From CAMLQK01 sp035690865 (GTDB lineage Bacteria; Patescibacteriota; Saccharimonadia; Saccharimonadales; UBA4665): a stretch of 64,000 bases of DNA. The DNA lies in NCBI GenBank assembly GCA_035690865.1, contig DASSKE010000001.1, forward strand, positions 1-64,000. The letters run 5' to 3'. The notes beneath the pieces were generated by a model. It ran no database searches and was not told the origin of the DNA. It saw nothing but the letters and a program-made list of their open reading frames with translations. The position numbers and the translations under genes were made by a program. The first letter of the stretch is position 1; each line of letters starts with the position of its first letter. Shown here piece after piece: positions 1-8,199 of this stretch.

Positions 1-1572
1 CTGAATAAGAACTTCACTTTCACTATCCAAGGCTGAAGTAGCCTCATCTAAAACAAGTATCGGGGCATCTTTTAATATTGCCCGGGCAATAGCAATACGC
101 TGCCGCTGGCCGCCACTGAGCTTAACGCCGCGTTCGCCAACAATAGTATCGTAAGTGTCGGCAAGGTCTTCGATAAAGCCGCTGGCGTGCGCCAAGGCGG
201 CTGCTTTTTTAATATCGCTTAGTGATGCATCTGTCTTGCCATAGGCAATATTCTCGCGAATACTGCGGTGAAAAAGCATTGGTTCCTGCGGTACGTACGA
301 AATAACATGCCGCAAACTGGCCTGTGTAACATGTGCTATATCCTGGCCGTCAATAGTAATGGCGCCCGCTTGAATATCCTCAAAACGGAGCAAAAGCCGG
401 GTAAGGGTAGACTTGCCGCCGCCGCTCGGGCCAACCAGGCCTATCTTTTCACCAGGGCGAATAGTAAGCGTAAGGTCGGTAAATACCTCTTGGCTATTAG
501 TGGCATCTTTGTAGCCAAAGGTAACGCCGTTAAACACCACTTCGCCTTTAGATACCGACAGATCTTTGGCGTCGGGCGCATCGGTAATCTCTGGGTCGGC
601 CATGATGTGCTCGACCATTGGGGCGCTGCTCAAAATACCATCCTCGATGGTACGCAGCATAGAAGTAATCTCGAACAATTTGTTGCTGAGAGTTAATGTA
701 AAGCTAAAGGCAAAAATACCAATGCCTAGCAGAGCAGGGTTGTTGCGCACTGCAGAAATAATTACCACCGTAAGTACCAATTGCATCGCCATAAGGCCAA
801 TCATGCGATTATTGCCTTGTTGGCCGGCACGCTGCCAGTCTTGCAAACGGAACTTCAGCAACTTGCCACCCAGCTTTTTATGCTCCTTTAACTCATCTTC
901 TTCGCGGGCAAAGGTTTTGACTGTTTGCGCGTTAAGGATAGCGTCGGCAATGTGGCTTGTTACTGCCTTGGTCGCAATCAGCCGCTTTTGGCGGGCGCTG
1001 CTCCGGCGTCGACTCTCAATAACGCCCCACGTTACCGTTCCAACTACCATAAAGGCAACCATTAATCCAAGTTGCCAGGAATCAATAAAGACAATCGTCA
1101 TACCTAAAATAAGAGACAGGGCAAAGGGTAATGCATGGACGAAAGCAGCAATCACTACTTGAGAATACCCCGACGGCAAGTCGATAGCATCAGACACTAG
1201 CTTTCCGCCGACATTATTATTATGAAAACTTGAGGCGTGGCGCAAAAGGGTATCGAGGGCCCGAACCTGCAGGGCGTACATCGTGCGGGCCTGGTGAGCC
1301 ATAACCGATGCAAAGCCAATCCGGGTACACAAAACTCCCGCCAGGGCAGTGCCCGCCAGATACGGCACAAAGTGCATAGCGTCACCACCCAAAGCTAATG
1401 CCGCTAACGTACGGCTTATAATAAGCGGCGCGATGGTGCTGAGCAGCAAAGTACCCAGAGGGTAGAGAAGCGCCTTAAAGAGGAGACGCTTTTGTTGCAG
1501 AACAGTCTGCCAAAAAACTTTAATAATAGCAGCGTCATTGTTATAGCCTAAATTGTCGGCATTTGCTCTCAT
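1..1572 (-). CDS. ABC multidrug/lipid exporter, fused permease-ATPase (3' end outside window)
   Basis: Half-size ABC exporter of the MsbA/MdlB type: an N-terminal six-helix membrane domain followed by an ATPase domain, expected to work as a dimer exporting lipids or drugs. The frame from the ATG at 1570-1572 stays open to the window edge (524 codons). The ATPase motifs are in that frame: Walker A GPSGGGKS near residue 384, signature LSGGQRQR at about 484, and Walker B LVLDEATSALD at about 508. The last codons lie beyond base 1. A TACTAT -10-like hexamer ends 8 nt before the ATG, so the mRNA may be leaderless. It is divergent from the gene at 1696. The substrate cannot be read from the sequence. 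Confidence 0.9.
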   Translation of the reverse strand, partial: MRANADNLGYNNDAAIIKVFWQTVLQQKRLLFKALLYPLGTLLLSTIAPLIISRTLAALALGGDAMHFVPYLAGTALAGVLCTRIGFASVMAHQARTMYALQVRALDTLLRHASSFHNNNVGGKLVSDAIDLPSGYSQVVIAAFVHALPFALSLILGMTIVFIDSWQLGLMVAFMVVGTVTWGVIESRRRSSARQKRLIATKAVTSHIADAILNAQTVKTFAREEDELKEHKKLGGKLLKFRLQDWQRAGQQGNNRMIGLMAMQLVLTVVIISAVRNNPALLGIGIFAFSFTLTLSNKLFEITSMLRTIEDGILSSAPMVEHIMADPEITDAPDAKDLSVSKGEVVFNGVTFGYKDATNSQEVFTDLTLTIRPGEKIGLVGPSGGGKSTLTRLLLRFEDIQAGAITIDGQDIAHVTQASLRHVISYVPQEPMLFHRSIRENIAYGKTDASLSDIKKAAALAHASGFIEDLADTYDTIVGERGVKLSGGQRQRIAIARAILKDAPILVLDEATSALDSESEVLIQ

Positions 1573-1622
1573 ACCCGTCTATAGTAGCATAAGGAGCGTC
1601 CTGTAATGCTTTTATCTTTTGC

Positions 1623-1651
1623 TTGCAGCCAAAGGCTTTGGCTACTATACT
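1623..1651 (+). promoter_or_regulatory. Promoter with inverted repeat in its spacer
   Basis: TTGCAG (1623-1628), a 17-nt spacer and TATACT (1646-1651) face the gene at 1696. The spacer holds a perfect inverted repeat, GCCAAAG-G-CTTTGGC (1628-1642), placed where a dimeric repressor could bind. The expected transcript start near 1658 leaves a leader of about 38 nt with an AGGG at 1681-1684 before the GTG start. Confidence 0.6.
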
Positions 1652-1695
1652 TTAAGGCATAAGTTCTATGCGGAAATAAAAGGGTAACAATTTTA

Positions 1696-2958
1696 GTGGG
1701 TAATCGGATTATCGAAATTAACGGCAAGCGCTACGACGCCCAGAGTGGAGCACTCCTTGGGGAATCTTCTCATGTAGCCTTGGCAGCCAAAAAGCCAGCA
1801 TTGCGACGCCACAGTCGGGTAGTAGATGGTTTTGCGCCTGCCAAAAAACCGAACACATCTGTTAACCAGTCAAATCATATACAAGTGCAGAAGCAGCTTG
1901 CTAAATTGCAGCCTCAAAAGCCCGAAAAGCCGATACTGCGAGCTGATATACAACGCGCCAAGCCTCTGCCCAGCAAAGCTGCAAGCTTCCATAAGCCCGA
2001 AAAAGCAAAGACGCTTATGCGTCGCAGTGTTAATAAGCCAATTGCCGCCAAAAAAACACTCAAGACGCAGGGCGTAAAAGAGATTCCTGCAAAAGAAATA
2101 GCGGTTGCAACACCTTCAATCAAGTTGGCAGCCCATCACATAGATAAACAGCGTCTTATGCGCGCCCGCGGGCATCGCCAGAGCAGCCAGGTGCAGCGTT
2201 TTACGACTAGTCAGCAAAACCATCCCAAGCAATTAGCAGCGCCCCAAACGGCCAAAGCAGCCCTGGCGGCACCAACAGCGGCACCATTACAAAGCATTTC
2301 ACAAGCCAGTGCTGTGCGCTCTGCCCAACGCTCGCGTGCAACTATGTACCAGCCCCAGCGCCGGCCGGCTCCACAGGCTGTTTTAGCACCACATCACCAT
2401 GCTGCACATCAAACCCCCGTGCCAGCTTCTAAGTCTGACGATATCTTTGAGGCCGCCATTGCTAATGCTCGCAGTCATGAACAGCCAGCTCCAAAACTCA
2501 AACGCAAGGCACGCAACCGCTTTGTGCAAGCAGGTGCTTTTTTGGCCGCATTTGTGGCTATTGCCGGATTTGTCGCTTACTTAAATATGCCGGGCATTGA
2601 GCTGCGCATTGCTTCGTCCAAGGCAGGTTTTAGCGCCACGTTACCAAGCTACCACCCAACCGGCTACGCAATGGAAGGCGGCATTCAGGCCGACCACGGC
2701 GTTGTCCGCGTGAGCTTCCGCTCTGGCTCCAGCAGTTATACGTTGCAGCAACAAGAGTCAAGCTGGGACAGTCAAACACTCCTTGATAATGTTGTAGCGA
2801 TAGAAGATGCCTCCTATAAAGTATACGAAAGCCAAGGCCGCACAGTGTATGTATACGGTGACAAAGCCGCTTGGGTTAACGGCGGTGTATTGTATAGCAT
2901 GAAGATCAACGGCGACATCAGCAAAACCGACATTATTTCTATTGCCACCAGTGTTTAG
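1696..2958 (+). CDS. Membrane-anchored protein with basic low-complexity N-terminus and DUF4367-like C-terminus
   Basis: 420 aa. Residues 1-270 are rich in Lys, Gln, Ala and Pro with no clear fold. One membrane helix lies at about 278-298. The last ~120 residues resemble the extracellular DUF4367 domain: a Y-P-x-GY motif, a GRTVYVYG strand, then W-x-NGGVLYSM and a final I-A-T-S helix. The N-terminus would be cytoplasmic and basic, perhaps binding nucleic acid or membrane, with the domain outside. The GTG start is supported by a weak AGGG ribosome site. It lies just upstream of gltX but gltX has its own promoter. The exact function is unknown. Confidence 0.8.
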   Translation: MGNRIIEINGKRYDAQSGALLGESSHVALAAKKPALRRHSRVVDGFAPAKKPNTSVNQSNHIQVQKQLAKLQPQKPEKPILRADIQRAKPLPSKAASFHKPEKAKTLMRRSVNKPIAAKKTLKTQGVKEIPAKEIAVATPSIKLAAHHIDKQRLMRARGHRQSSQVQRFTTSQQNHPKQLAAPQTAKAALAAPTAAPLQSISQASAVRSAQRSRATMYQPQRRPAPQAVLAPHHHAAHQTPVPASKSDDIFEAAIANARSHEQPAPKLKRKARNRFVQAGAFLAAFVAIAGFVAYLNMPGIELRIASSKAGFSATLPSYHPTGYAMEGGIQADHGVVRVSFRSGSSSYTLQQQESSWDSQTLLDNVVAIEDASYKVYESQGRTVYVYGDKAAWVNGGVLYSMKINGDISKTDIISIATSV

Positions 2959-2982
2959 CCTTATGCACCCCTGATGGTATGG

Positions 2983-2988
2983 TATAAT
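2983..2988 (+). promoter_or_regulatory. -10 element of gltX (leaderless)
   Basis: A consensus TATAAT ends 7 nt before the gltX ATG (2996) with no Shine-Dalgarno between them. A start at +7 would fall on or next to the ATG. The -35 (TTATGC at 2961-2966) is weak. Confidence 0.7.
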
Positions 2989-2995
2989 TACTCCG

Positions 2996-4423
2996 ATGAA
3001 TACTGTTCGCACTCGTTATGCCCCTAGTCCAACCGGGTTTCAGCATGTTGGAAACATTCGCACCGGATTGTTTGCGTATCTGGTAGCGCGCCATTTTGAC
3101 GGCCAGTTCATTCTGCGGCTTGAAGATACCGATAAAAAACGCGAGGTCGAAGGAAGTATCGACCACCTCTTGCAATGCCTCAAAACGCTTGGCATCCAAC
3201 CCGATGAAGGCGTTGGCTTTGGTGGGTCGCACGGCCCATACAAACAGAGCGAGCGGCTACCTCTTTATAAAGAATGGGCGCAAAGATTGATTGATGCTGG
3301 GCGAGCTTATGCCGACCCTTACTCACCACAGGAACTTGAGGCTTTTCGTGAGCAAGCCAAGGCCGAAAAGCGACCATTTTTATACCGCAATCATCGGCCT
3401 CAAAATCCTCCCAAATGGGATGGTAGCCAACCGCTTCGCTTTAAGAGCGACCCAAAGAGCTATCAATGGCACGACGAAGTCATGGGCGATCTTTCTACCG
3501 GTCCAGAGGTGATTGACGATATTATTCTTATTAAATCTGATGGCTATCCAACCTACAATTTTGCACATATTGTAGACGATGCCGATATGCAAGTAACGCA
3601 TATTATTCGGGGGCAAGAATTTATCGCCAGCCAACCAAACTACTTGAACATTTACGAGGCACTAGGGTTGGAGCACCCTATTTTTGCTACCATGCCGCAT
3701 ATTTTAGCGCCAACGGGTGGCAAAAAACTTGGTAAACGCGATGGCGCCAAAGACGTACTCGATTATATTCGCGAAGGTATTGTTCCAGAGGCGCTGCTTA
3801 ACTTTATTGCCAGCCTTGGTTGGAACGACGGTACCGAGCAAGAAATCTTCTCTAAGGAAGAGCTGGTGCAAAAGTTCTCGCTTGACCGCGTACAGCACAG
3901 TGGTGCCCGCTTTGACGAGCAACGGCTCTTGTGGATGAATGGTCAGTGGATCCGCAGCTTTAACCTCGATGATCTGTATAATCGGGTTGTAGATTTTTGG
4001 CCAGAAAGCGCTGCAAATGCGGACGAGAACCGTAAAAAGGTGGTTCTTTCTTTGGTGCAGGATCGCCTCAAAACACTTACCGACCTACCCATTATGACCA
4101 ATTACTTTTTTACCGAACCAACTCCCGACTGGAGTATGGTACGCAACAACAAGCAGCTCAAAAAGCTCAGCGATGATGACATTCGCACACTTTTAACAAC
4201 AGCCCGGTCAGCGCTAGAAGCAAGCGACTTTACCAGCGAAGCACTCCAACAGACGCTCAATGCGCTACTGGAGAGCACCGGACAAAAACCGGGAATCCTG
4301 TTTAGCCTTGTTCGCCTTAGCGTATCGTGGGCGCCATTTAGCCCAGCGCTTAACGACACCTTGGCCGCTCTTGGCAAAGAAACAAGCCTGCGCCGGATTG
4401 ACGCAAGCTTGCAGGCACTATAG
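2996..4423 (+). CDS. gltX: Glutamyl-tRNA synthetase
   Basis: Charges tRNA-Glu with glutamate in the cytoplasm. A class I catalytic core is seen: the HIGH-type motif is in YAPSPTGFQHVGNIRTG (residues 6-22) and the KMSKS-type motif is GKKLGKRDGA near residue 245. The C-terminal half is the helical anticodon-binding region. 475 aa is the normal length. It could be discriminating or non-discriminating; that depends on whether the genome has glutaminyl-tRNA synthetase or GatCAB, neither of which is in this window. A tRNA-Glu(CUC) lies at 14603. Confidence 0.97.
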   Translation: MNTVRTRYAPSPTGFQHVGNIRTGLFAYLVARHFDGQFILRLEDTDKKREVEGSIDHLLQCLKTLGIQPDEGVGFGGSHGPYKQSERLPLYKEWAQRLIDAGRAYADPYSPQELEAFREQAKAEKRPFLYRNHRPQNPPKWDGSQPLRFKSDPKSYQWHDEVMGDLSTGPEVIDDIILIKSDGYPTYNFAHIVDDADMQVTHIIRGQEFIASQPNYLNIYEALGLEHPIFATMPHILAPTGGKKLGKRDGAKDVLDYIREGIVPEALLNFIASLGWNDGTEQEIFSKEELVQKFSLDRVQHSGARFDEQRLLWMNGQWIRSFNLDDLYNRVVDFWPESAANADENRKKVVLSLVQDRLKTLTDLPIMTNYFFTEPTPDWSMVRNNKQLKKLSDDDIRTLLTTARSALEASDFTSEALQQTLNALLESTGQKPGILFSLVRLSVSWAPFSPALNDTLAALGKETSLRRIDASLQAL

Positions 4424-4435
4424 CAGTTCTACTTC

Positions 4436-5422
4436 TTAAACGAGGTCGAACTTAGCTTGGAGGTCAGCGGTTTCTTTGCCCATGAACGGTTCGCCGCCGG
4501 GACCTACCGGAGATATATTCTTGTGGCCGAGCGGACGCACATCGGGCAAGATATCACCGTACGGATATTTTCGGCGCGTAGCCACCGGTACAACCACTGG
4601 TACAATTGGCAATTCTGGCGAAGGCTTTTGGTTTGGAGCAGGTTCTGGCGAAGGTTCGGGCTGCCGCTCGTTCATAATCGCAAAGGGAGTCGGCGCCATC
4701 TTAGATCCCTCAACATACACATGAACTCCGCGATTATCGCCAAGTGTCACCTGTAAATCTTCGGTCAAAGTAGAGGCAAGCCTGCCGCCGTGGTTAAAAC
4801 GGTGCACGGCCTGGCTGAGCGATAAGCCATCGGCCTGAGACTCGCTTCGCAAACGATCAACTTCAGAGTCGGCAAGAATCTGCTCCTGCGGCGGGGCAGT
4901 TTCTACGCGAATAGCCCGCGTATCGCTATTGGCATGAAGCGCAACCCGGAATGTACGGCCAAAAGCGTTGGCACGTGTGGCTGCCAGATCAAGATTTTGT
5001 TGATTCTGCTCGCCAAGGCCAGCATCAATGCCGTTACCAGCTTCGTCAGAAGACCGTCCCTGGATGATAATCCGATCAACCTCAACACCAGTGGTTGAGG
5101 CGATGTCGCCAATGCGGTTTACCAAAGCGTCAACACTTTGCCGGTCTACTTGTTCAGATTGAGGGCTTTGACCAAAGTCCGGTGCATAAGGCATGATACT
5201 CATTTCGTTCACATCAAAACCAAGTCGCATCGGCGCAGCTTCTGGCACTATTTGCCGCTTAAAATCAGGCGTAATAGAACCGTTTGTACTGGGCACATCT
5301 TCGTGGGCGTACACTGCGTGCATCCCCAGATTAGCTGCAACGGTAAGTAGGGCAGAGGCGGCGAATGTTCCGGCAGCATTCAGCCGGTAATGATACATGT
5401 CAGGAAAGCGGGTTCGAGCCAT
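4436..5422 (-). CDS. Exported protein with OmpA-like domain
   Basis: 328 aa with a hydrophobic stretch at 17-40 ending in an AYAH-like cleavage or anchor site. Residues about 70-215 resemble the OmpA C-terminal peptidoglycan-binding fold: a RIIIQGRSSDE strand (cf. the GHTDS strand of the family), then NQQNLDLAATRANAF, matching the N-x-x-L-S-x-x-R-A helix. The tail (about 255-328) is Pro-rich. It probably binds peptidoglycan from the membrane side. AAGGAG sits 5 nt before the ATG. It is convergent with gltX (12 nt between stops). The domain call is by pattern only. Confidence 0.65.
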   Translation of the reverse strand: MARTRFPDMYHYRLNAAGTFAASALLTVAANLGMHAVYAHEDVPSTNGSITPDFKRQIVPEAAPMRLGFDVNEMSIMPYAPDFGQSPQSEQVDRQSVDALVNRIGDIASTTGVEVDRIIIQGRSSDEAGNGIDAGLGEQNQQNLDLAATRANAFGRTFRVALHANSDTRAIRVETAPPQEQILADSEVDRLRSESQADGLSLSQAVHRFNHGGRLASTLTEDLQVTLGDNRGVHVYVEGSKMAPTPFAIMNERQPEPSPEPAPNQKPSPELPIVPVVVPVATRRKYPYGDILPDVRPLGHKNISPVGPGGEPFMGKETADLQAKFDLV

Positions 5423-5476
5423 AGATACTCCTTATCAAAAGCATATAGTAGAATATAGTTTACAATAGGTCAAATA

Positions 5477-6289
5477 TTACTTTGGCAATTGGGGGAATTG
5501 CGCGTCATTAAAGCCAAAGTTCAGACCTTTCGGCGTACAGTCAGGTTGTAACTGGTACTGTGGCCGCATCGAGGCAGAATCGTTGTGTTCAGCAACGTCC
5601 TTTGTCATTTCAGTGGCTTGCTTGCGGGGAATATCAAAGCCCTTGGTCATAATAGTAGTCATTGCTTGGTACGAAAAACACTCTGTGTCGCTTTCGTTTA
5701 CCACACCTTCGCTGTGGCCAGCCTCATGAGACAACCGGCGCATGGCATTAGAGGCACTGGCGTTGCTTACACCAGGGGCCGACCCCATAAGATCCTGATA
5801 CTCTTTTTGAGTCAAACCAAGATCTGACAGATTTACACCAAGATCCTCAGCCGTAGGAACAGCCTCTTTATAGTGAAACGGGTCGTCGGCAAAATCGACA
5901 ATATAGTCACAATCAGATTGCCTTAGGGTAATAAGACGCACGACACTATCGCCGCTAGACATAGCCGCAACATCTGTTTCGCGGCTCATATTTGATTGAT
6001 GTTCGTACGAGGTTGTACAGTTTACCCAGTAGCGGTGGCCAAAGGTTTTTTCTAGGGCCTGTTCAATCCGACGCTCGTCGGCGTCAACGGCACCCGCTGC
6101 ATGTTGCACAATGTTCTCAGGTGCTAAAGCCGCGCCTACAGGGTACATCATTTCAACCAAACCCAGGGCAATCGATCCGCCAGCAGCAAGCGCTAGCGCG
6201 CTGTTGCGCAGCTTGCGATTACGGGTATTATCAGGTAGTAAAGGCTGTTGATCAGCCGAAAGAATAGCCTCGTGACTCATCTGTTTCAT
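5477..6289 (-). CDS. Membrane-anchored protein with HEAGH metallopeptidase-like motif
   Basis: 270 aa. One membrane helix at about 30-55, the rest outside the membrane. Residues 188-192 are HEAGH, a match to the HExxH zinc motif, followed by Glu203 in DTECFSYQ, an acceptable third ligand (HExxH-x10-E). Four cysteines (91, 127, 204, 250) could form disulfides. I do not recognise the family and it may only be peptidase-like. A TAGAAT hexamer 6 nt before the ATG suggests a leaderless mRNA. Divergent from the YdeI-like gene. Confidence 0.65.
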   Translation of the reverse strand: MKQMSHEAILSADQQPLLPDNTRNRKLRNSALALAAGGSIALGLVEMMYPVGAALAPENIVQHAAGAVDADERRIEQALEKTFGHRYWVNCTTSYEHQSNMSRETDVAAMSSGDSVVRLITLRQSDCDYIVDFADDPFHYKEAVPTAEDLGVNLSDLGLTQKEYQDLMGSAPGVSNASASNAMRRLSHEAGHSEGVVNESDTECFSYQAMTTIMTKGFDIPRKQATEMTKDVAEHNDSASMRPQYQLQPDCTPKGLNFGFNDAQFPQLPK

Positions 6290-6360
6290 TACATTATTCT
6301 ACCATTTTGGCGTACATTTGTCAAGCTTATGCTTTTTGCCCGGCTGGTATACTACTCTGT

Positions 6361-6939
6361 ATGGAAATGTACAAAGATTTGCCCGTTATAGAATTTGCCA
6401 ACCAAGAGGAATGGCGAAAATGGCTACACGCGCACCACACACAGCCCGCAGGCATATGGATAAAGTTTGCTAAAAAGGGAACTGGAGTTACTACGGCCAG
6501 CTATGATGAAGCGCTTGATGCTGCTCTGTGTTACGGCTGGATAGACGGTCAGACCCAGCGCTTTGACGCTACGTATTATCTGCAAAAATTCACGCCGCGA
6601 CGGGCAAAAAGCATTTGGTCAAAACGAAATGTTACCAAAGTAGCCAAACTAGCAGCGGCGGGCAAGATACAGCCGGCCGGGCAAGCCGCCATTGATGCCG
6701 CCAAAGCGGATGGCCGCTGGGAACAAGCCTATGACTCATCCAGCAATAGCGTCATTCCCGACGATTTTCAGGCCGCTCTTGCCGCCAACCCCAAAGCCAA
6801 GGCATTTTACGCCACCCTCAATAAAACGAACACCTACGCTATCTTGTGGCGCATCCAAACTGCCAAAAAGCCAGAAACCCGCGCACGGCGCATCGAAACC
6901 CTTATAGCCATGCTAAACAGAGAAGAAAAAATCCACTAA
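6361..6939 (+). CDS. YdeI/OmpD-associated family protein
   Basis: 192 aa soluble protein. The N-terminal segment W-x-x-W-L-x-x-x-H, the G-I-W-I-K-F-A-K-K-G strand, and E-A-L-D-A-A-L-C-Y-GWIDGQ are typical of the YdeI (bacteriocin-protection/OmpD-associated) family, as is the FTPRRAKSIWSKRN block. The biochemical role of the family is poorly known. I prefer the ATG at 6361 over an upstream TTG (6307) because TATACT at 6348-6353 ends 7 nt before it. Confidence 0.85.
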   Translation: MEMYKDLPVIEFANQEEWRKWLHAHHTQPAGIWIKFAKKGTGVTTASYDEALDAALCYGWIDGQTQRFDATYYLQKFTPRRAKSIWSKRNVTKVAKLAAAGKIQPAGQAAIDAAKADGRWEQAYDSSSNSVIPDDFQAALAANPKAKAFYATLNKTNTYAILWRIQTAKKPETRARRIETLIAMLNREEKIH

Positions 6940-6986
6940 AGCTGCCAAGCTGCACAAACGCCGTGACAAATAAGGCGTAAGCGTTT

Positions 6987-6992
6987 TACAAT
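6987..6992 (+). promoter_or_regulatory. -10 element of the DUF3048 gene
   Basis: TACAAT ends 7 nt before the ATG at 7000. GTGACA (6963-6968) is a fair -35 with an 18-nt spacer. AGGAG (6993-6997) lies too close to the ATG to act as a normal ribosome site, so the transcript is probably leaderless. Confidence 0.6.
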
Positions 6993-6999
6993 AGGAGTC

Positions 7000-8199
7000 A
7001 TGCATCCTCAACATTCGCAAGAAGGTGAGTCTTCGCCGCAATCGTCACAACATAAAGGGCCGTCGCTGGTAACAGAGCCGCTGCAAAGCAGTCATGTGCC
7101 TGGCGCGCCGCAGCCAAAGCCAAAGCACAAGTGGTGGCCGCCGCGTATCAGAATGCCGCGCACTAAAAAAGAGTGGATTATAACTGTTATTGTCATTATA
7201 GCGCTTGTGGGCCTCAGCCTGGGAGTATACGCCATCTTCTTTAAAAAAGAGGCTAAGGCACCGGCAAGCATCACCAAAAAACCCTCAACCCATAAAACCA
7301 CCAGCGAACCGCTCAAATCAGAACTTATGGGCATAGACATTACTGATCCGAGTATCAACGACCGGCCAGTTACGGCCATTATGATCGAGAATAGCCCTAC
7401 GGCTCGGCCGCAATCGGGCATCAACTATGCCGGTGTGGTTTTTGAGGCCATCGCCGAGGGCGGCATTACGCGCTTTTTGACGTTGTATCAAGAGGGGGAG
7501 CCAGACTACATTGGTCCGGTTCGCTCGGTGCGACCCTACTATATCCAGTGGCTGCTCGGTTTTGATGCGCCCGTCGCCCACGTGGGCGGCAGTGGCGACG
7601 CCTTGCGACTCCTTAAAGAATGGCACGCCAAAGACCTAGACCAATTTTACAATTCCTCGGCATATCACCGTATCTCCAGCCGAGCAGCACCGCATAACAT
7701 GTATACCAGTATTGCGAGTTTACGGGATGCTGAGTCCAAAAAAGGCTACACCACCAGCGATTTTACTCCCATAAAACGCAAGACTGAATCACCCAGTAAA
7801 ACACCTAATGCTACCAGCATTACGGTGACTATTTCGAGCGCACCATATAATTCGCATTACGACTACGATGCAGCCTCTAATGCCTATAAGCGTTCCGAGG
7901 GCGGAGCAGCACACATGGTGGTTGATCAGGCAGGCAAACAAACACAGCTCAGCCCCAAAGTTGTTGTTGTGCTGGCCATGCCCAAGGGTAAAAACGACAT
8001 TTATACCACTTATCAGGCAGTCGGCGGCGGTGATGCGCTGATCTTTCAGGATGGCATTGCCACACGCGCAACCTGGCACAAAGACACCAACACCGCGCAA
8101 ATTACCTTTACCGACGAAGCAGGCAATGCGCTAGCACTTAACCCCGGCCAGACCTGGTTTACCGCTGCCGGGAGCCTTAGCGAGGTCTCATACCAGTAA
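7000..8199 (+). CDS. DUF3048 (YerB-like) membrane-anchored protein
   Basis: 399 aa. The first ~50 residues are Pro/Gln/Ser-rich and cytoplasmic, one membrane helix lies at about 58-78, and the rest is outside. The DUF3048 core shows DRPVTAIMIENSP, ARPQSGINYAG, VVFEAIAEGGITRF, and GPVRSVRPYYI, all hallmarks of the YerB family. The role of the family is not settled; it is a cell-envelope protein. The stop overlaps the start of the histidine kinase by 1 nt, so the two are co-transcribed and may share envelope sensing. Confidence 0.9.
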   Translation: MHPQHSQEGESSPQSSQHKGPSLVTEPLQSSHVPGAPQPKPKHKWWPPRIRMPRTKKEWIITVIVIIALVGLSLGVYAIFFKKEAKAPASITKKPSTHKTTSEPLKSELMGIDITDPSINDRPVTAIMIENSPTARPQSGINYAGVVFEAIAEGGITRFLTLYQEGEPDYIGPVRSVRPYYIQWLLGFDAPVAHVGGSGDALRLLKEWHAKDLDQFYNSSAYHRISSRAAPHNMYTSIASLRDAESKKGYTTSDFTPIKRKTESPSKTPNATSITVTISSAPYNSHYDYDAASNAYKRSEGGAAHMVVDQAGKQTQLSPKVVVVLAMPKGKNDIYTTYQAVGGGDALIFQDGIATRATWHKDTNTAQITFTDEAGNALALNPGQTWFTAAGSLSEVSYQ

